A stretch of 47,871 nucleotides of DNA, from NCBI GenBank assembly GCA_017391675.1, contig JAFOXR010000028.1:1-47871 (forward strand). Direction: 5' to 3'. The first letter of the stretch is position 1. Every line of letters begins with the position of its first letter. The notes below the pieces were generated by a model. That model saw only the letters and a program-made list of their open reading frames with translations, was not told where the DNA came from and did no database searches. The position numbers and the translations under genes are program-made. Source of the DNA: Muribaculaceae bacterium. Its GTDB lineage: Bacteria > Bacteroidota > Bacteroidia > Bacteroidales > Muribaculaceae. Below, piece after piece: positions 8,193 to 15,956 of this stretch.

Positions 8193-9731
8193 TTATTTAG
8201 TATCACCTACCGGATTTTGATCTACTGTAGGATCCATATTAACATTGCCATCAAATTCGCTTTGAGGGATAGTCAATACCCACATGTAACTTTCAGGATC
8301 GTCGGTAGGACGATTGTTTAGTAAAGCATCAGTAGGCCAACCCATATCAGTTGTACGGCGGAAACCTTGCTTCAAACGACGAATGTCATAAATACGACCA
8401 AATTCACCCCATAGTTCAATACGGCGTTGTAGAATAATTTCCTCAAGCAATGAGCCTGTTTCGTCACTTGTTAATGCACCTAAAGCAGTACCAGTTTTTG
8501 AACAAGTATATTCAGGATCACGGTATGACATAAATGTGTTAAGAATACTTATTGCATTTGATTCTTCTCCCAAGCGGCAAGCCGCTTCAGCAGCCATCAA
8601 GTACATTTCTTCTATACGCATCCAGATATAATCACCCATCCATGTTTGAATATCACTAAACTTCATCTTAGTTTGTTGATATCCACCATTTCCGTTATTA
8701 GAATCTGTTGGATCCCACCATGCCTTGCGCGCATCGGTTGCACTTATTTTTGCATACAATTCTTTATTGATTTGTTTCAATGCACTAGCTCCATAAGCAC
8801 CTGCATCTGGATCCATGTGGCTAAACAAACTTGCATACATACCTGATTGATCGGAAATAACTTCAGCACCCCACATTACATTTCCTGCTGCAGTGCTATT
8901 CAATCCAGCAAAATCTTTCACTTCTTGAATCTCACAGGAACTACTATTAATTGCTTCTGTTGCTGCATTAAAAGCTGTAGTCCAATCTTCCATAACCAAT
9001 GCAATACGCGCTTGAAGACCAAGAGCAACAGCATGGCTGATATGGCTGATGTGCTGTTGTTGAGTTCCGTCAAGAAGAGTAACCGCCTTTTGAATATCAT
9101 TCTTTATCAATTCATAAACCTGTGCTACTGTTGAACGAGGTTGACCTTCAGTTCCAGCTACCGTAGGTTCTACATATAAAGGACAGCAAGGTTCTGTTTC
9201 GTGACCTACATATGTTCTAGCAAATGTTTGAGCTAGCATAAAATAAGAATATGCACGGATTGCATAAGCCTGACCAATAACATTGTTTACATCCGATTCT
9301 GCACCGCCCATAGTTTCTTCTGCAGCAATAATGTAATTAGCATTAGATACCCATATATAATATGCGTTCCATAAGTCGTATGAACGCCATGCACTTGATG
9401 TATATCTTGCCTTTACATTATAAACACAATCATACCAGAACCAACCACTACCCATGTCGTTCATAATGTGGTCTTCGCCCATAAGGTCCGCCATCAAATT
9501 ATAAGCACTAATGCCAAAACACTGGTGTGTATTGCCTGACACAGACCAACCTGCGGTATACATAGAACGATATATACCATTAAGTGGAACCAAAGCAGAG
9601 CTTGCTGTTTTCATCAAGCCATCGCCCGACATCGAACCTGTAGGCAAAGTTTCAAGAGCATCATCATTACATGAAGCCAAAGAACCACAAGCCAACAAGC
9701 CAACAAACATATATTTGAAAATATTTTTCAT
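8193..9731 (-). CDS. SusD/RagB-type outer-membrane nutrient-binding lipoprotein
   Basis: A 512-residue lipoprotein: signal peptide, then lipobox GSLASC and the acidic tail NDDALETLPTGS. It is the surface lid that captures oligosaccharide and delivers it to the SusC channel. SusD features include an N-terminal helical region with TPR-like repeats (AYAIRAYSYFMLAQTFAR, a hallmark segment), IWMRIEEMYLMAAEAACRLG, and the C-terminal IILQRRIELWGEFGRIYDIRR segment. A longer reading frame begins at a TTG at 9758, but the ATG at 9731 gives a proper signal peptide and was chosen. It lies 32 bp after susC. The ligand is unknown. Confidence 0.95.
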   Translation of the reverse strand: MKNIFKYMFVGLLACGSLASCNDDALETLPTGSMSGDGLMKTASSALVPLNGIYRSMYTAGWSVSGNTHQCFGISAYNLMADLMGEDHIMNDMGSGWFWYDCVYNVKARYTSSAWRSYDLWNAYYIWVSNANYIIAAEETMGGAESDVNNVIGQAYAIRAYSYFMLAQTFARTYVGHETEPCCPLYVEPTVAGTEGQPRSTVAQVYELIKNDIQKAVTLLDGTQQQHISHISHAVALGLQARIALVMEDWTTAFNAATEAINSSSCEIQEVKDFAGLNSTAAGNVMWGAEVISDQSGMYASLFSHMDPDAGAYGASALKQINKELYAKISATDARKAWWDPTDSNNGNGGYQQTKMKFSDIQTWMGDYIWMRIEEMYLMAAEAACRLGEESNAISILNTFMSYRDPEYTCSKTGTALGALTSDETGSLLEEIILQRRIELWGEFGRIYDIRRLKQGFRRTTDMGWPTDALLNNRPTDDPESYMWVLTIPQSEFDGNVNMDPTVDQNPVGDTK

Positions 9732-9763
9732 ATTGTCTTTGTTCTTTAAATTATTCAATAAAT

Positions 9764-12700
9764 TTAGAAATTAACCTCAATACCCACAGTGTAAGTTTTG
9801 TTAGGCGTATAAGCGTAGTCGGTTGAACCGTCGAAATCATATTGTGGGTCCATACCTTGCAAATGAGAGAATAGAGCCAAATTATCAACAGAACCAAATA
9901 CACGCACAGAATTAATGCGAGCCTTCTTCATCAAGTTTTTAGGCAAACTATATCCTAATGTGATATTCTTGATTGCATAATAAGAAGCATCTACAAGGAA
10001 TCTATCGGTAGTAGTATATTCACCTGCAACCTCAACACGTGGAACATCTGTTATATCACCAGGCTTTTGCCAACGACGCAAAATGTGTGAGTTCCAGTTA
10101 TTGTTATAATACATATTGTTCATAGATGCTGCATACAAAGAATCATAAATTTTACCACCAATAGAATAAGTTGTCAATATAGACAAGTCAAATCCTTTCC
10201 AAGAGAAATCAGTACCTATTGAACCATATAAATCTGGTATACGGCTACCTAGATAATATTTGCTGGTTGCGGCTTTAGAATAATCACTGCTGATTCTTTC
10301 ATTAACAATATTTCCTTGTTCGTCCTTGTCATAAACCCAATACAATTGCGCACCTGTTGCTGGATCTACACCTGCAGATTTTGCCATGTAGAATGTATTA
10401 AGTTCATTTCCTTCCTTAATACTGTAAACACCGTTGATAATTTCAGGTGATTCTGCAGTTAGTTTTAGGACTTTATTCTTAACAGTAGAGCCCATTACCG
10501 ATACATTCCATGTAAAATCTTGAACCATAACAGGAGTTGCTCTTATTTCAAATTCAATACCGCTATTGCTTATATCACCAACATTGTCATTATAACCAGA
10601 GAAACCGGTAGATAGAGCCATTGGGTAACTCAACAACATATCGGTAGTTTTCTTATTGTAATATTCAATGTTGAAGTTTAAACGGCGATTAAATAATGCA
10701 GCCTCAACACCAACATTGAAATTGCCACTTTTTTCCCAAGATATTTCTTTATTTTCAAGTGTTGAAACAAGACCTCCTATTTGATTTGCATTTGCATAGC
10801 TTAAATTATAAAGACTTTGCCATGCATAAAGACTGCTTAATTGGTCATTACCTTGTTCACCATAACTAGCTTTTAAAGACAGATTATCGATCCATTCTAC
10901 ATCTTTCATGAATGCTTCTTTAGATAGTCGCCAGTTAGCACCTACCGACCAGAATGTACCCCAACGAGCATCTTTATGGAAACGAGAAGAGCCATCTGTA
11001 CGGAATGATGCATCTACATAATACTTTTCGTCATAGTTATAATTTACACGACCCAACCAAGATTCAATACGGTAGTTGTTACTATATGAATCGGCACTGT
11101 ACATTGTAGTACCTGGACGCAATTCTAAAATGCCATCAACCAAATTTGTCTTACCAGCGTCCATGTATTCATATTTATAAGCATAGAATTCATGACCTAA
11201 CAATACATCAATATTATGTGAATTGAATGAACGGTTCCATGTAAGCAATTGATTGAATGTATAGCTTTGAGTGCGTCCATTGTATTTCATCAATAAACCA
11301 CCAGCATTTGCTTGATTACCATGGTACATATTCATATAAGACTTTTGCAACTGGTTGCGATAATCAAGACCAAAATTCACTGCCAATTTCAATCCCTTAA
11401 ACACACCAAATCTTTCAGAATCAGAGCCAAAAGTAACACCAGTGCGAACACTTGCAGCATCAGTCTTAGTATCGGCCTTATCATCAAGCAATCCACCTAG
11501 CGGATTGAAATCGTTATAGCTACCAGGACGACCGTCTTCACCATAGTCAAGTTGAGGCTTATTGTTTTCATCTAGCACATTTTTACCCTCTGCATCTTTA
11601 ATATAAACAGGGAATAGAGGTGAAACAAATTGAGCTGAATACCATACATTTGATGTTGAACTTCCATCATAATCACTAAAATTCTGCATTGAATGTGATA
11701 GCGATGTATTCAAATTAGCAGAGAACCAATCTGTAACATTTGTACTCACATTAGCACGAGCATTGTAACGCTGGAAACCAGTGGTGGTCAAGATACCATC
11801 TTCATTAAGATAGCCTAAAGAGAACATATACTTCGTTTTGTCCGTACCTCCACTCACTGAAACTTGGTGTTCGTGACGCAAAGCATTATTGTTCATCAAC
11901 GCATCCATCCATGGCTCATTCCATGCAGCTTGAGCATCGCTACGAACTTGACCTGTTGCTGGGTCGATAATTTCACCCCAGGTATAATTTTTGAAAGGAT
12001 TGTAGGCTTCTCCTCCCAATAAACCAGACAATGCATTTACTGCAGCAGTTTCTGCATCAGCCCAAGAATATCCAGATTTGAACACATAGTCATTTCTCTT
12101 TGCTTCATAACTTAATTGAACAAAGTCTTTTTGGTTAAGCATATCATATTCCTTTATTGCACGAGAAGCCCAACCTACTGTAGAACGCCAATTTACAGAA
12201 GCTTTACCTTCTTTACCTTTCTTGGTAGTAATCATAACGACACCATTAGCACCACGCGCACCATAAAGAGCGCCTGCAGATGCGTCTTTCAAGATTGTCA
12301 TGCTCTCGATGTCAGACGGATTAATTGAGCTCAACGAGCCATCATATGGAATTCCATCTACAACATACAATGGTTCACTTGACGCATTAATAGAGCCATA
12401 ACCACGCACTCGGATTGTTGCCGAAGATCCAGGTTGACCAGAGCCTGTTGTTGTCAACACACCTGTTACTTGTCCTTCTATTGCTTTAGTTACATTAGTA
12501 ATTGGACGAGATTCCAATTTTGTAACATCAATAGAAGAAGCAGAACCTGTTATAGAAGATTTCTTAGCAGTACCATAAGCTACCACTATAACATCGTCTA
12601 GTTGAGTGTTTGCTTTCTCAAGTTCGACCTTAACATTAGCAGCTGCAGGTACTACCTTTGCGTCATATCCTACATAGCTTACTAAAATGTTCTTAACATT

Positions 12701-12898
12701 GTCTGGAACATTGAAGCTGAAACGGCCTTCTAGGTCGGTAGCAACACCATTATTGGTACCATCAGCCATGATGGTTGCACCGATTAGAGGTTCGCCAGTA
12801 CTTGCGTCCAAGACTGTTCCCTTTACAGTTTTAGCTTCGATTGCTGAAGCAAAAACCAAAGAACAAACTGCACATAATAAAAATAACAGCTTTCTCAT
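9764..12898 (-). CDS. SusC/RagA-type TonB-dependent outer-membrane transporter
   Basis: A 1044-residue protein in the expected SusC length range. In order it has a signal peptide (residues 1-22), a carboxypeptidase-D-like domain (VKGTVLDASTGEPLIGATI; ~23-100), a TonB-box-like segment (DDVIVVAYGTAKKSS) and a plug domain. The plug includes RVRGYGSINASSEPLYVVDG and GARGANGVVMITTKKGK. A 22-strand barrel follows, ending in TVGIEVNF with the usual terminal Phe. It imports oligosaccharides or other large ligands with SusD, powered by TonB. It is first in a three-gene operon without linked glycoside hydrolases, HTCS, SusR-like or sigma/anti-sigma genes. Its upstream region is unusual (see 12899-13654). 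Confidence 0.96.
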   Translation of the reverse strand: MRKLLFLLCAVCSLVFASAIEAKTVKGTVLDASTGEPLIGATIMADGTNNGVATDLEGRFSFNVPDNVKNILVSYVGYDAKVVPAAANVKVELEKANTQLDDVIVVAYGTAKKSSITGSASSIDVTKLESRPITNVTKAIEGQVTGVLTTTGSGQPGSSATIRVRGYGSINASSEPLYVVDGIPYDGSLSSINPSDIESMTILKDASAGALYGARGANGVVMITTKKGKEGKASVNWRSTVGWASRAIKEYDMLNQKDFVQLSYEAKRNDYVFKSGYSWADAETAAVNALSGLLGGEAYNPFKNYTWGEIIDPATGQVRSDAQAAWNEPWMDALMNNNALRHEHQVSVSGGTDKTKYMFSLGYLNEDGILTTTGFQRYNARANVSTNVTDWFSANLNTSLSHSMQNFSDYDGSSTSNVWYSAQFVSPLFPVYIKDAEGKNVLDENNKPQLDYGEDGRPGSYNDFNPLGGLLDDKADTKTDAASVRTGVTFGSDSERFGVFKGLKLAVNFGLDYRNQLQKSYMNMYHGNQANAGGLLMKYNGRTQSYTFNQLLTWNRSFNSHNIDVLLGHEFYAYKYEYMDAGKTNLVDGILELRPGTTMYSADSYSNNYRIESWLGRVNYNYDEKYYVDASFRTDGSSRFHKDARWGTFWSVGANWRLSKEAFMKDVEWIDNLSLKASYGEQGNDQLSSLYAWQSLYNLSYANANQIGGLVSTLENKEISWEKSGNFNVGVEAALFNRRLNFNIEYYNKKTTDMLLSYPMALSTGFSGYNDNVGDISNSGIEFEIRATPVMVQDFTWNVSVMGSTVKNKVLKLTAESPEIINGVYSIKEGNELNTFYMAKSAGVDPATGAQLYWVYDKDEQGNIVNERISSDYSKAATSKYYLGSRIPDLYGSIGTDFSWKGFDLSILTTYSIGGKIYDSLYAASMNNMYYNNNWNSHILRRWQKPGDITDVPRVEVAGEYTTTDRFLVDASYYAIKNITLGYSLPKNLMKKARINSVRVFGSVDNLALFSHLQGMDPQYDFDGSTDYAYTPNKTYTVGIEVNF

Positions 12899-13037
12899 AA
12901 GTTTTAGTTAAAAATTATACATATATTTATTATACTCTCGTTATTTTCCTCATAAATAAACAACCTTTCATTTCACACTCTCGTCTACTTTAAATCCCTT
13001 CACATCAGGCTAATAGCAGACTTTAGGGAATTTTTAA

Positions 13038-13069
13038 AAACAGACCTCGCTTCACAGCGAAATCTGTTT
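13038..13069 (-). terminator. Terminator-like hairpin in the susC leader
   Basis: On minus-strand RNA, 13069-13056 pairs with 13051-13038 over 14 bp (two G-U pairs) around a GUGA (GNRA) loop, followed by five U and then five A. On the plus strand the two G-U pairs become C-A mismatches, so the structure is selective for the susC-sense RNA. It lies about 140 nt before the susC start codon. Confidence 0.65.
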
Positions 13070-13125
13070 AAATTTGATTGTTTTATTTATTTTAGTCTAA
13101 TTATTAATACTCCTTTTTCCTTAAT

Positions 13126-13142
13126 CAGTCTATTTGAGGATT
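13126..13142 (+). repeat. Left copy of the 17-bp inverted repeat
   Basis: The sequence CAGTCTATTTGAGGATT is the exact reverse complement of 13487-13503. Two more A/A matches follow after one mismatch on the outer side. It lies 228 bp from the susC start codon. Confidence 0.9.
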
Positions 13143-13429
13143 TAGAATCTAAAATTATTTTTCTTGTTATCCATTGATTATTAATGCTTTCTGATTCCAT
13201 TCAATCAAATAACTCTTGACTTGTAATTTTGATTTACAGCTCAGCAGATTCTTTCATATATCACACTCTTGTATAAATAAAGAAATCTTAAATGATCACA
13301 TATAAATTAACATATTGTTTAACTTACACACTTTATATATAGTGCTGATTCATGGTGAATTAGCTGTGTTAACTTTTAGTTTATAAGCGTGAAAATTGTT
13401 AAACAATTATAAATCAGCAGTGGCATTTA

Positions 13430-13459
13430 TTGTTAATTAATCCAAATAATATACCTTTG
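13430..13459 (+). promoter_or_regulatory. Promoter inside the inverted-repeat segment, facing away from susC
   Basis: A TTG at 13430-13432, a 19-nt spacer, and a TACCTTTG -7 element at 13452-13459. This is the best promoter match in the region. Transcription would start near 13466 and hit the terminator at 13487-13520, giving an RNA of about 50 nt. If the segment were inverted, the promoter would face susC. Confidence 0.65.
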
Positions 13460-13486
13460 CGGTTATCAATTTAGTCATAAGTTATT

Positions 13487-13503
13487 AATCCTCAAATAGA
13501 CTG
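13487..13503 (-). repeat. Right copy of the 17-bp inverted repeat
   Basis: Exact reverse complement of 13126-13142. It also supplies the left arm of the terminator hairpin at 13487-13513. Confidence 0.9.
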
Positions 13504-13520
13504 TTTGAGGATTCTTTTTT
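13487..13520 (+). terminator. Intrinsic terminator overlapping the right repeat
   Basis: The arm AATCCTCAAA (13487-13496) pairs with TTTGAGGATT (13504-13513), with a 7-nt loop. A short T-rich run follows at 13515-13520. It faces the promoter at 13430-13459 and no gene. Confidence 0.8.
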
Positions 13521-13540
13521 CCCTAAAATCAACAAAAAAA

Positions 13541-13575
13541 GCCGGCAGGACAATCATCACGATCATGCTGCCGGC
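13541..13575 (-). terminator. Terminator of the DUF2807 gene
   Basis: Perfect 8-bp GCCGGCAG / CTGCCGGC stem (13541-13548 with 13568-13575), a 19-nt loop, and a minus-strand U-run (A-tract 13534-13540). Confidence 0.88.
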
Positions 13576-13654
13576 GGAATATCAATCTATAAGTATTGCG
13601 AATTACTTATGAGATGTCCATTTATTATAAAGCTGTTATTTTATTGGGTATTGT

Positions 13655-14659
13655 TTATCTAATCTTAGTCAATTGGCCGTTTTTAACCGATGATATGATG
13701 CTCGGATTTCCACGATAGCTTATGTCACCGCTACCGGTAACGCTAGCCGAGAGTTCTTTCTGGGCATGGCATTCTATAGAACCCGAACCTATTACCGACG
13801 ATTTCACCTTAATTGCTTCAAGGTTCTTTGCTGAAATATTGCCTGAATTGGTCAAATTGAGTTCTGCATTATCACAAGTGCCGCTCAGCTTCATGTCGCC
13901 CGACCCCGTAAGTACTGCCTGCACATTATTAGCCATAATACGGTGAGCTTCCAAATCGCCCGAACCTGCCACGCTCAAAGACAATTCGAGAGCCGCCACC
14001 TCATCAATATCTATATCACCCGAGCCTGCTACGCCTGCTTTTACTTTCTCGGCTGTGAGAATGGCGCAATTCACATCACCGCTGCCGTTAAGTGCCAGAC
14101 TTATATTGCCTGCCTTAGCCTCACGGCGGAAAAGCACATCGCCACTGCCGTTGAGAGTGACAGTCACATGAGAATTGCTATGCACTCCATTGAAATTCAC
14201 ATCGCCGCTGCCATTAAGGGTGACATCAAGACGGTCGGCACGCAAGTCGCCATTCACATTGAATTCGCTTGATCCATTAACCAGCACTTTATCCAAAGCC
14301 GATGATGTTACATACAGCTTGGCATGACGCAACTGGCGGTTGACTTCATTTCGTGCGGCATTATCTAGCTTGTCGGAAAGTTTCATCTCCAGTGTATTAC
14401 CCACCACACCTATTATTACATGCTTCTCGTAGTCCTGCGGACAAATAAGTTCTACCGACGGCTTATCGCCCTGAGTGAATTCCACATCAATCACGGTGCT
14501 ATTGCTTATTCCTGCAAACTGGCCCTCGGCATTTATTACAGTCGATGCCAACGGCACATGCTTCTCGTCACTCATGTTTTCACAGCCAGTCACGGCACAA
14601 GAGGTCATTGCAACGCCCGACAAAAGCAGGCATGATATTGAAATCATTATTTTTCTCAT
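13655..14659 (-). CDS. DUF2807 (GIN-domain) beta-helix lipoprotein
   Basis: A 334-residue lipoprotein: the signal peptide ends in GVAMTSC. The mature part is a repetitive parallel beta-helix with about ten turns, each marked by a GSGD-like corner (NGSGDVNFNG, NGSGDVLFRR, AGSGDIDIDE, TGSGDMKLSG and others) at roughly 20-residue spacing. DUF2807 proteins are abundant in Bacteroidota and are annotated as putative head domains of adhesins; no biochemical role is established. It is divergent from the TraB/GumN gene, and both have ECF-sigma-type promoters with the same -10. This suggests one envelope-stress or sigma/anti-sigma regulon. No sigma factor gene is in the window. Confidence 0.9.
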   Translation of the reverse strand: MRKIMISISCLLLSGVAMTSCAVTGCENMSDEKHVPLASTVINAEGQFAGISNSTVIDVEFTQGDKPSVELICPQDYEKHVIIGVVGNTLEMKLSDKLDNAARNEVNRQLRHAKLYVTSSALDKVLVNGSSEFNVNGDLRADRLDVTLNGSGDVNFNGVHSNSHVTVTLNGSGDVLFRREAKAGNISLALNGSGDVNCAILTAEKVKAGVAGSGDIDIDEVAALELSLSVAGSGDLEAHRIMANNVQAVLTGSGDMKLSGTCDNAELNLTNSGNISAKNLEAIKVKSSVIGSGSIECHAQKELSASVTGSGDISYRGNPSIISSVKNGQLTKIR

Positions 14660-14723
14660 TTTCTTTATTATTTAAAGTAATTATTCCGTTAAGTCGTCGG
14701 CTTTTTTTAAGCCGAATCTATAC

Positions 14724-14754
14724 ATTAGACGCATCGGGACAGCATTTCGTTGCA
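14724..14754 (-). promoter_or_regulatory. ECF-sigma-type promoter for the DUF2807 gene
   Basis: On the minus strand TGCAAC (14754-14749), a 17-nt spacer, and CGTCTAAT (14731-14724), about 65 nt before the start codon. The layout fits a -35 TGnAAC / -10 CGTCTAA ECF promoter. Confidence 0.6.
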
Positions 14755-14780
14755 TCTGAATACATTTTTTTCATGAAAAA

Positions 14781-14810
14781 TGTAACTTTTTTTAAAAATC
14801 GGCGTCTAAT
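14781..14810 (+). promoter_or_regulatory. ECF-sigma-type promoter for the TraB/GumN gene
   Basis: TGTAAC (14781-14786), a 16-nt spacer and CGTCTAAT (14803-14810), 26 nt before the ATG at 14837. The -10 is identical to that of the divergent promoter at 14724-14754. Confidence 0.6.
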
Positions 14811-14836
14811 ATAGAAAACTACACAAACTTTTTAAT

Positions 14837-15712
14837 ATGAAAAAGACATCATTACTTTTAGTATTGCTGATTATTTCAGCTATCAGTGTTAATGCCCAAC
14901 TCCTATGGAAAATTTCGGGCAACGGGCTAGAAAAGCCGTCGTACATCTTCGGGACTCACCACATAGCACCCGCCAACTTCACCGACAGCATTGCCGGATT
15001 CAACCGCGCCTTTGACTCATGCAGCCAACTTTACGGGGAAATAGATATGGCCGACATGGCTTCTCTGCAGTCACAGGTATCGGGATATGTTATGGCTCCG
15101 CAGGACAGCACGCTAAACAAGCTATATTCTGCCGAAGACTTCAGCATCATTACCGAAGGTATCAAGAACATTCTGGGTGCCGATGTAAACCAGTTGCTAA
15201 TGATTAAGCCTGTTGCCATTTCACAGATGATTGCCCAAGTGTTCTCAATGCAGGCATTCCCTGGCTTCAACCCTCAAATGCAGCTCGACGCTACTCTTCA
15301 ACTTCGCGCTAAAAACACCGGCAAGACCGTGAAAGGACTAGAAAGTGCCATTTCGCAATGCGAACTGCTTTTCAACGAGCCAATGAAAGACCAAGCCGAA
15401 GACTTGCTGAAAATGATTAAAGACCCCGAAAAAGCTAAACGCCAAACTAAGGAACTTGCCGACAGCTATGTGAATCAGGACCTTGAAATGCTGAAGAAAG
15501 TGATGCTTGATCCTGAAATGGAACAGACCGAAGAGGATTTGGAGAAACTCATGTATAATCGAAACCGAAACTGGGTGAAACAAATGCCCGAAATCATGAA
15601 GACAGCCCCTACTTTCTTCGTGGTAGGAGCCGGACACATCATTCAGGACGGAAAGGGAGTACTTGACTTGCTTCGCAATGCGGGCTACACTGTTGAGCCT
15701 GCAAACAAATAA
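14837..15712 (+). CDS. TraB/GumN (Tiki-like) family exported protein
   Basis: A 291-residue protein with a signal peptide (residues 1-20, ending SVNA). The TraB/GumN domain fills the rest. Diagnostic segments are YIFGTHHIAP with GTHH at residues 39-42, YGEID with Glu68, and FFVVGAGHII with GAGH at 264-267. These match the GxxH/Glu/GxxH pattern of the Tiki/TraB fold, which in animal Tiki proteins is a metalloprotease. Activity of the bacterial GumN branch is unproven. The centre (about 175-235) is highly charged and helical. It is divergent from the DUF2807 lipoprotein with a matching promoter. Confidence 0.9.
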   Translation: MKKTSLLLVLLIISAISVNAQLLWKISGNGLEKPSYIFGTHHIAPANFTDSIAGFNRAFDSCSQLYGEIDMADMASLQSQVSGYVMAPQDSTLNKLYSAEDFSIITEGIKNILGADVNQLLMIKPVAISQMIAQVFSMQAFPGFNPQMQLDATLQLRAKNTGKTVKGLESAISQCELLFNEPMKDQAEDLLKMIKDPEKAKRQTKELADSYVNQDLEMLKKVMLDPEMEQTEEDLEKLMYNRNRNWVKQMPEIMKTAPTFFVVGAGHIIQDGKGVLDLLRNAGYTVEPANK

Positions 15713-15766
15713 CTCACGGAGAACAGAACAGCCAGATTGTACTCGGTAGTTTTACTTGCAGTGCGG

Positions 15767-15797
15767 TTGCAAAGTTTACGGGAAATGCTTATCTTTG
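15767..15797 (+). promoter_or_regulatory. tRNA-Pro(GGG) promoter
   Basis: TTG at 15767-15769, 20-nt spacer, TATCTTTG at 15790-15797; the mature tRNA begins 15 nt later. Confidence 0.8.
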
Positions 15798-15811
15798 CAC
15801 CGCAATTGCAT

Positions 15812-15887
15812 CGGGATGTAGCTCAGTCCGGTTTAGAGTACTCGTCTGGGGGGCGAGTGGTCGCAAGTTCGAATCTTGTCATCCCGA
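15812..15887 (+). tRNA. tRNA-Pro (anticodon GGG)
   Basis: A 76-nt cloverleaf with acceptor CGGGATG/CATCCCG. The anticodon loop CTGGGGG is closed by CTCGT/GCGAG and carries anticodon GGG. The T-arm contains GTTCGAATC. No CCA is encoded. Confidence 0.95.
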
Positions 15888-15892
15888 CTTCA

Positions 15893-15930
15893 AATAAAGC
15901 ATTGATAATCCAAATTATCAATGCTTTATT
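15893..15930 (+). terminator. Intrinsic terminator of tRNA-Pro(GGG)
   Basis: A perfect 17-bp stem (15893-15909 with 15914-15930), a 4-nt CCAA loop, then GTTTTT. It is the longest perfect hairpin noticed in the window. Confidence 0.92.
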
Positions 15931-15956
15931 GTTTTTAAATAACTACTGCTGAATGT

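Larger units (their letters stand above)
12899..13654. other. 756-bp non-coding region upstream of susC
   Basis: There is no plausible gene in this A/T-rich stretch. Reading from susC outward it holds: an untranslated leader; a terminator-like hairpin (13038-13069); the left copy of a 17-bp inverted repeat (13126-13142); a 344-bp internal segment with a promoter pointing away from susC (13430-13459); the right repeat copy fused to an intrinsic terminator (13487-13520); and the DUF2807 gene's terminator (13541-13575). No TAnnTTTG element faces susC anywhere in the region. The only -7 matches on the susC-opposing strand are at 13452 (good -33), 13224 and 13069 (no good -33). Confidence 0.8.

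Noticed and set aside
13224-13231. Second TAnnTTTG match in the segment upstream of susC
   Set aside because: No TTTG or TTG at the right distance, and such octamers are expected by chance in A/T-rich DNA. The same holds for 13069-13076.
13344-13364. Near-palindrome GCTGATTCA-TGG-TGAATTAGC inside the susC upstream segment
   Set aside because: The arms differ at one position, the region is A/T-rich with several such short repeats, and it is not placed at a promoter element; too weak to call an operator.
14697-14715. TCGGCTT / AAGCCGA hairpin between the DUF2807 and TraB genes
   Set aside because: It lies between a predicted promoter and its gene and its loop is five T; no gene ends there, so it was not called a terminator.
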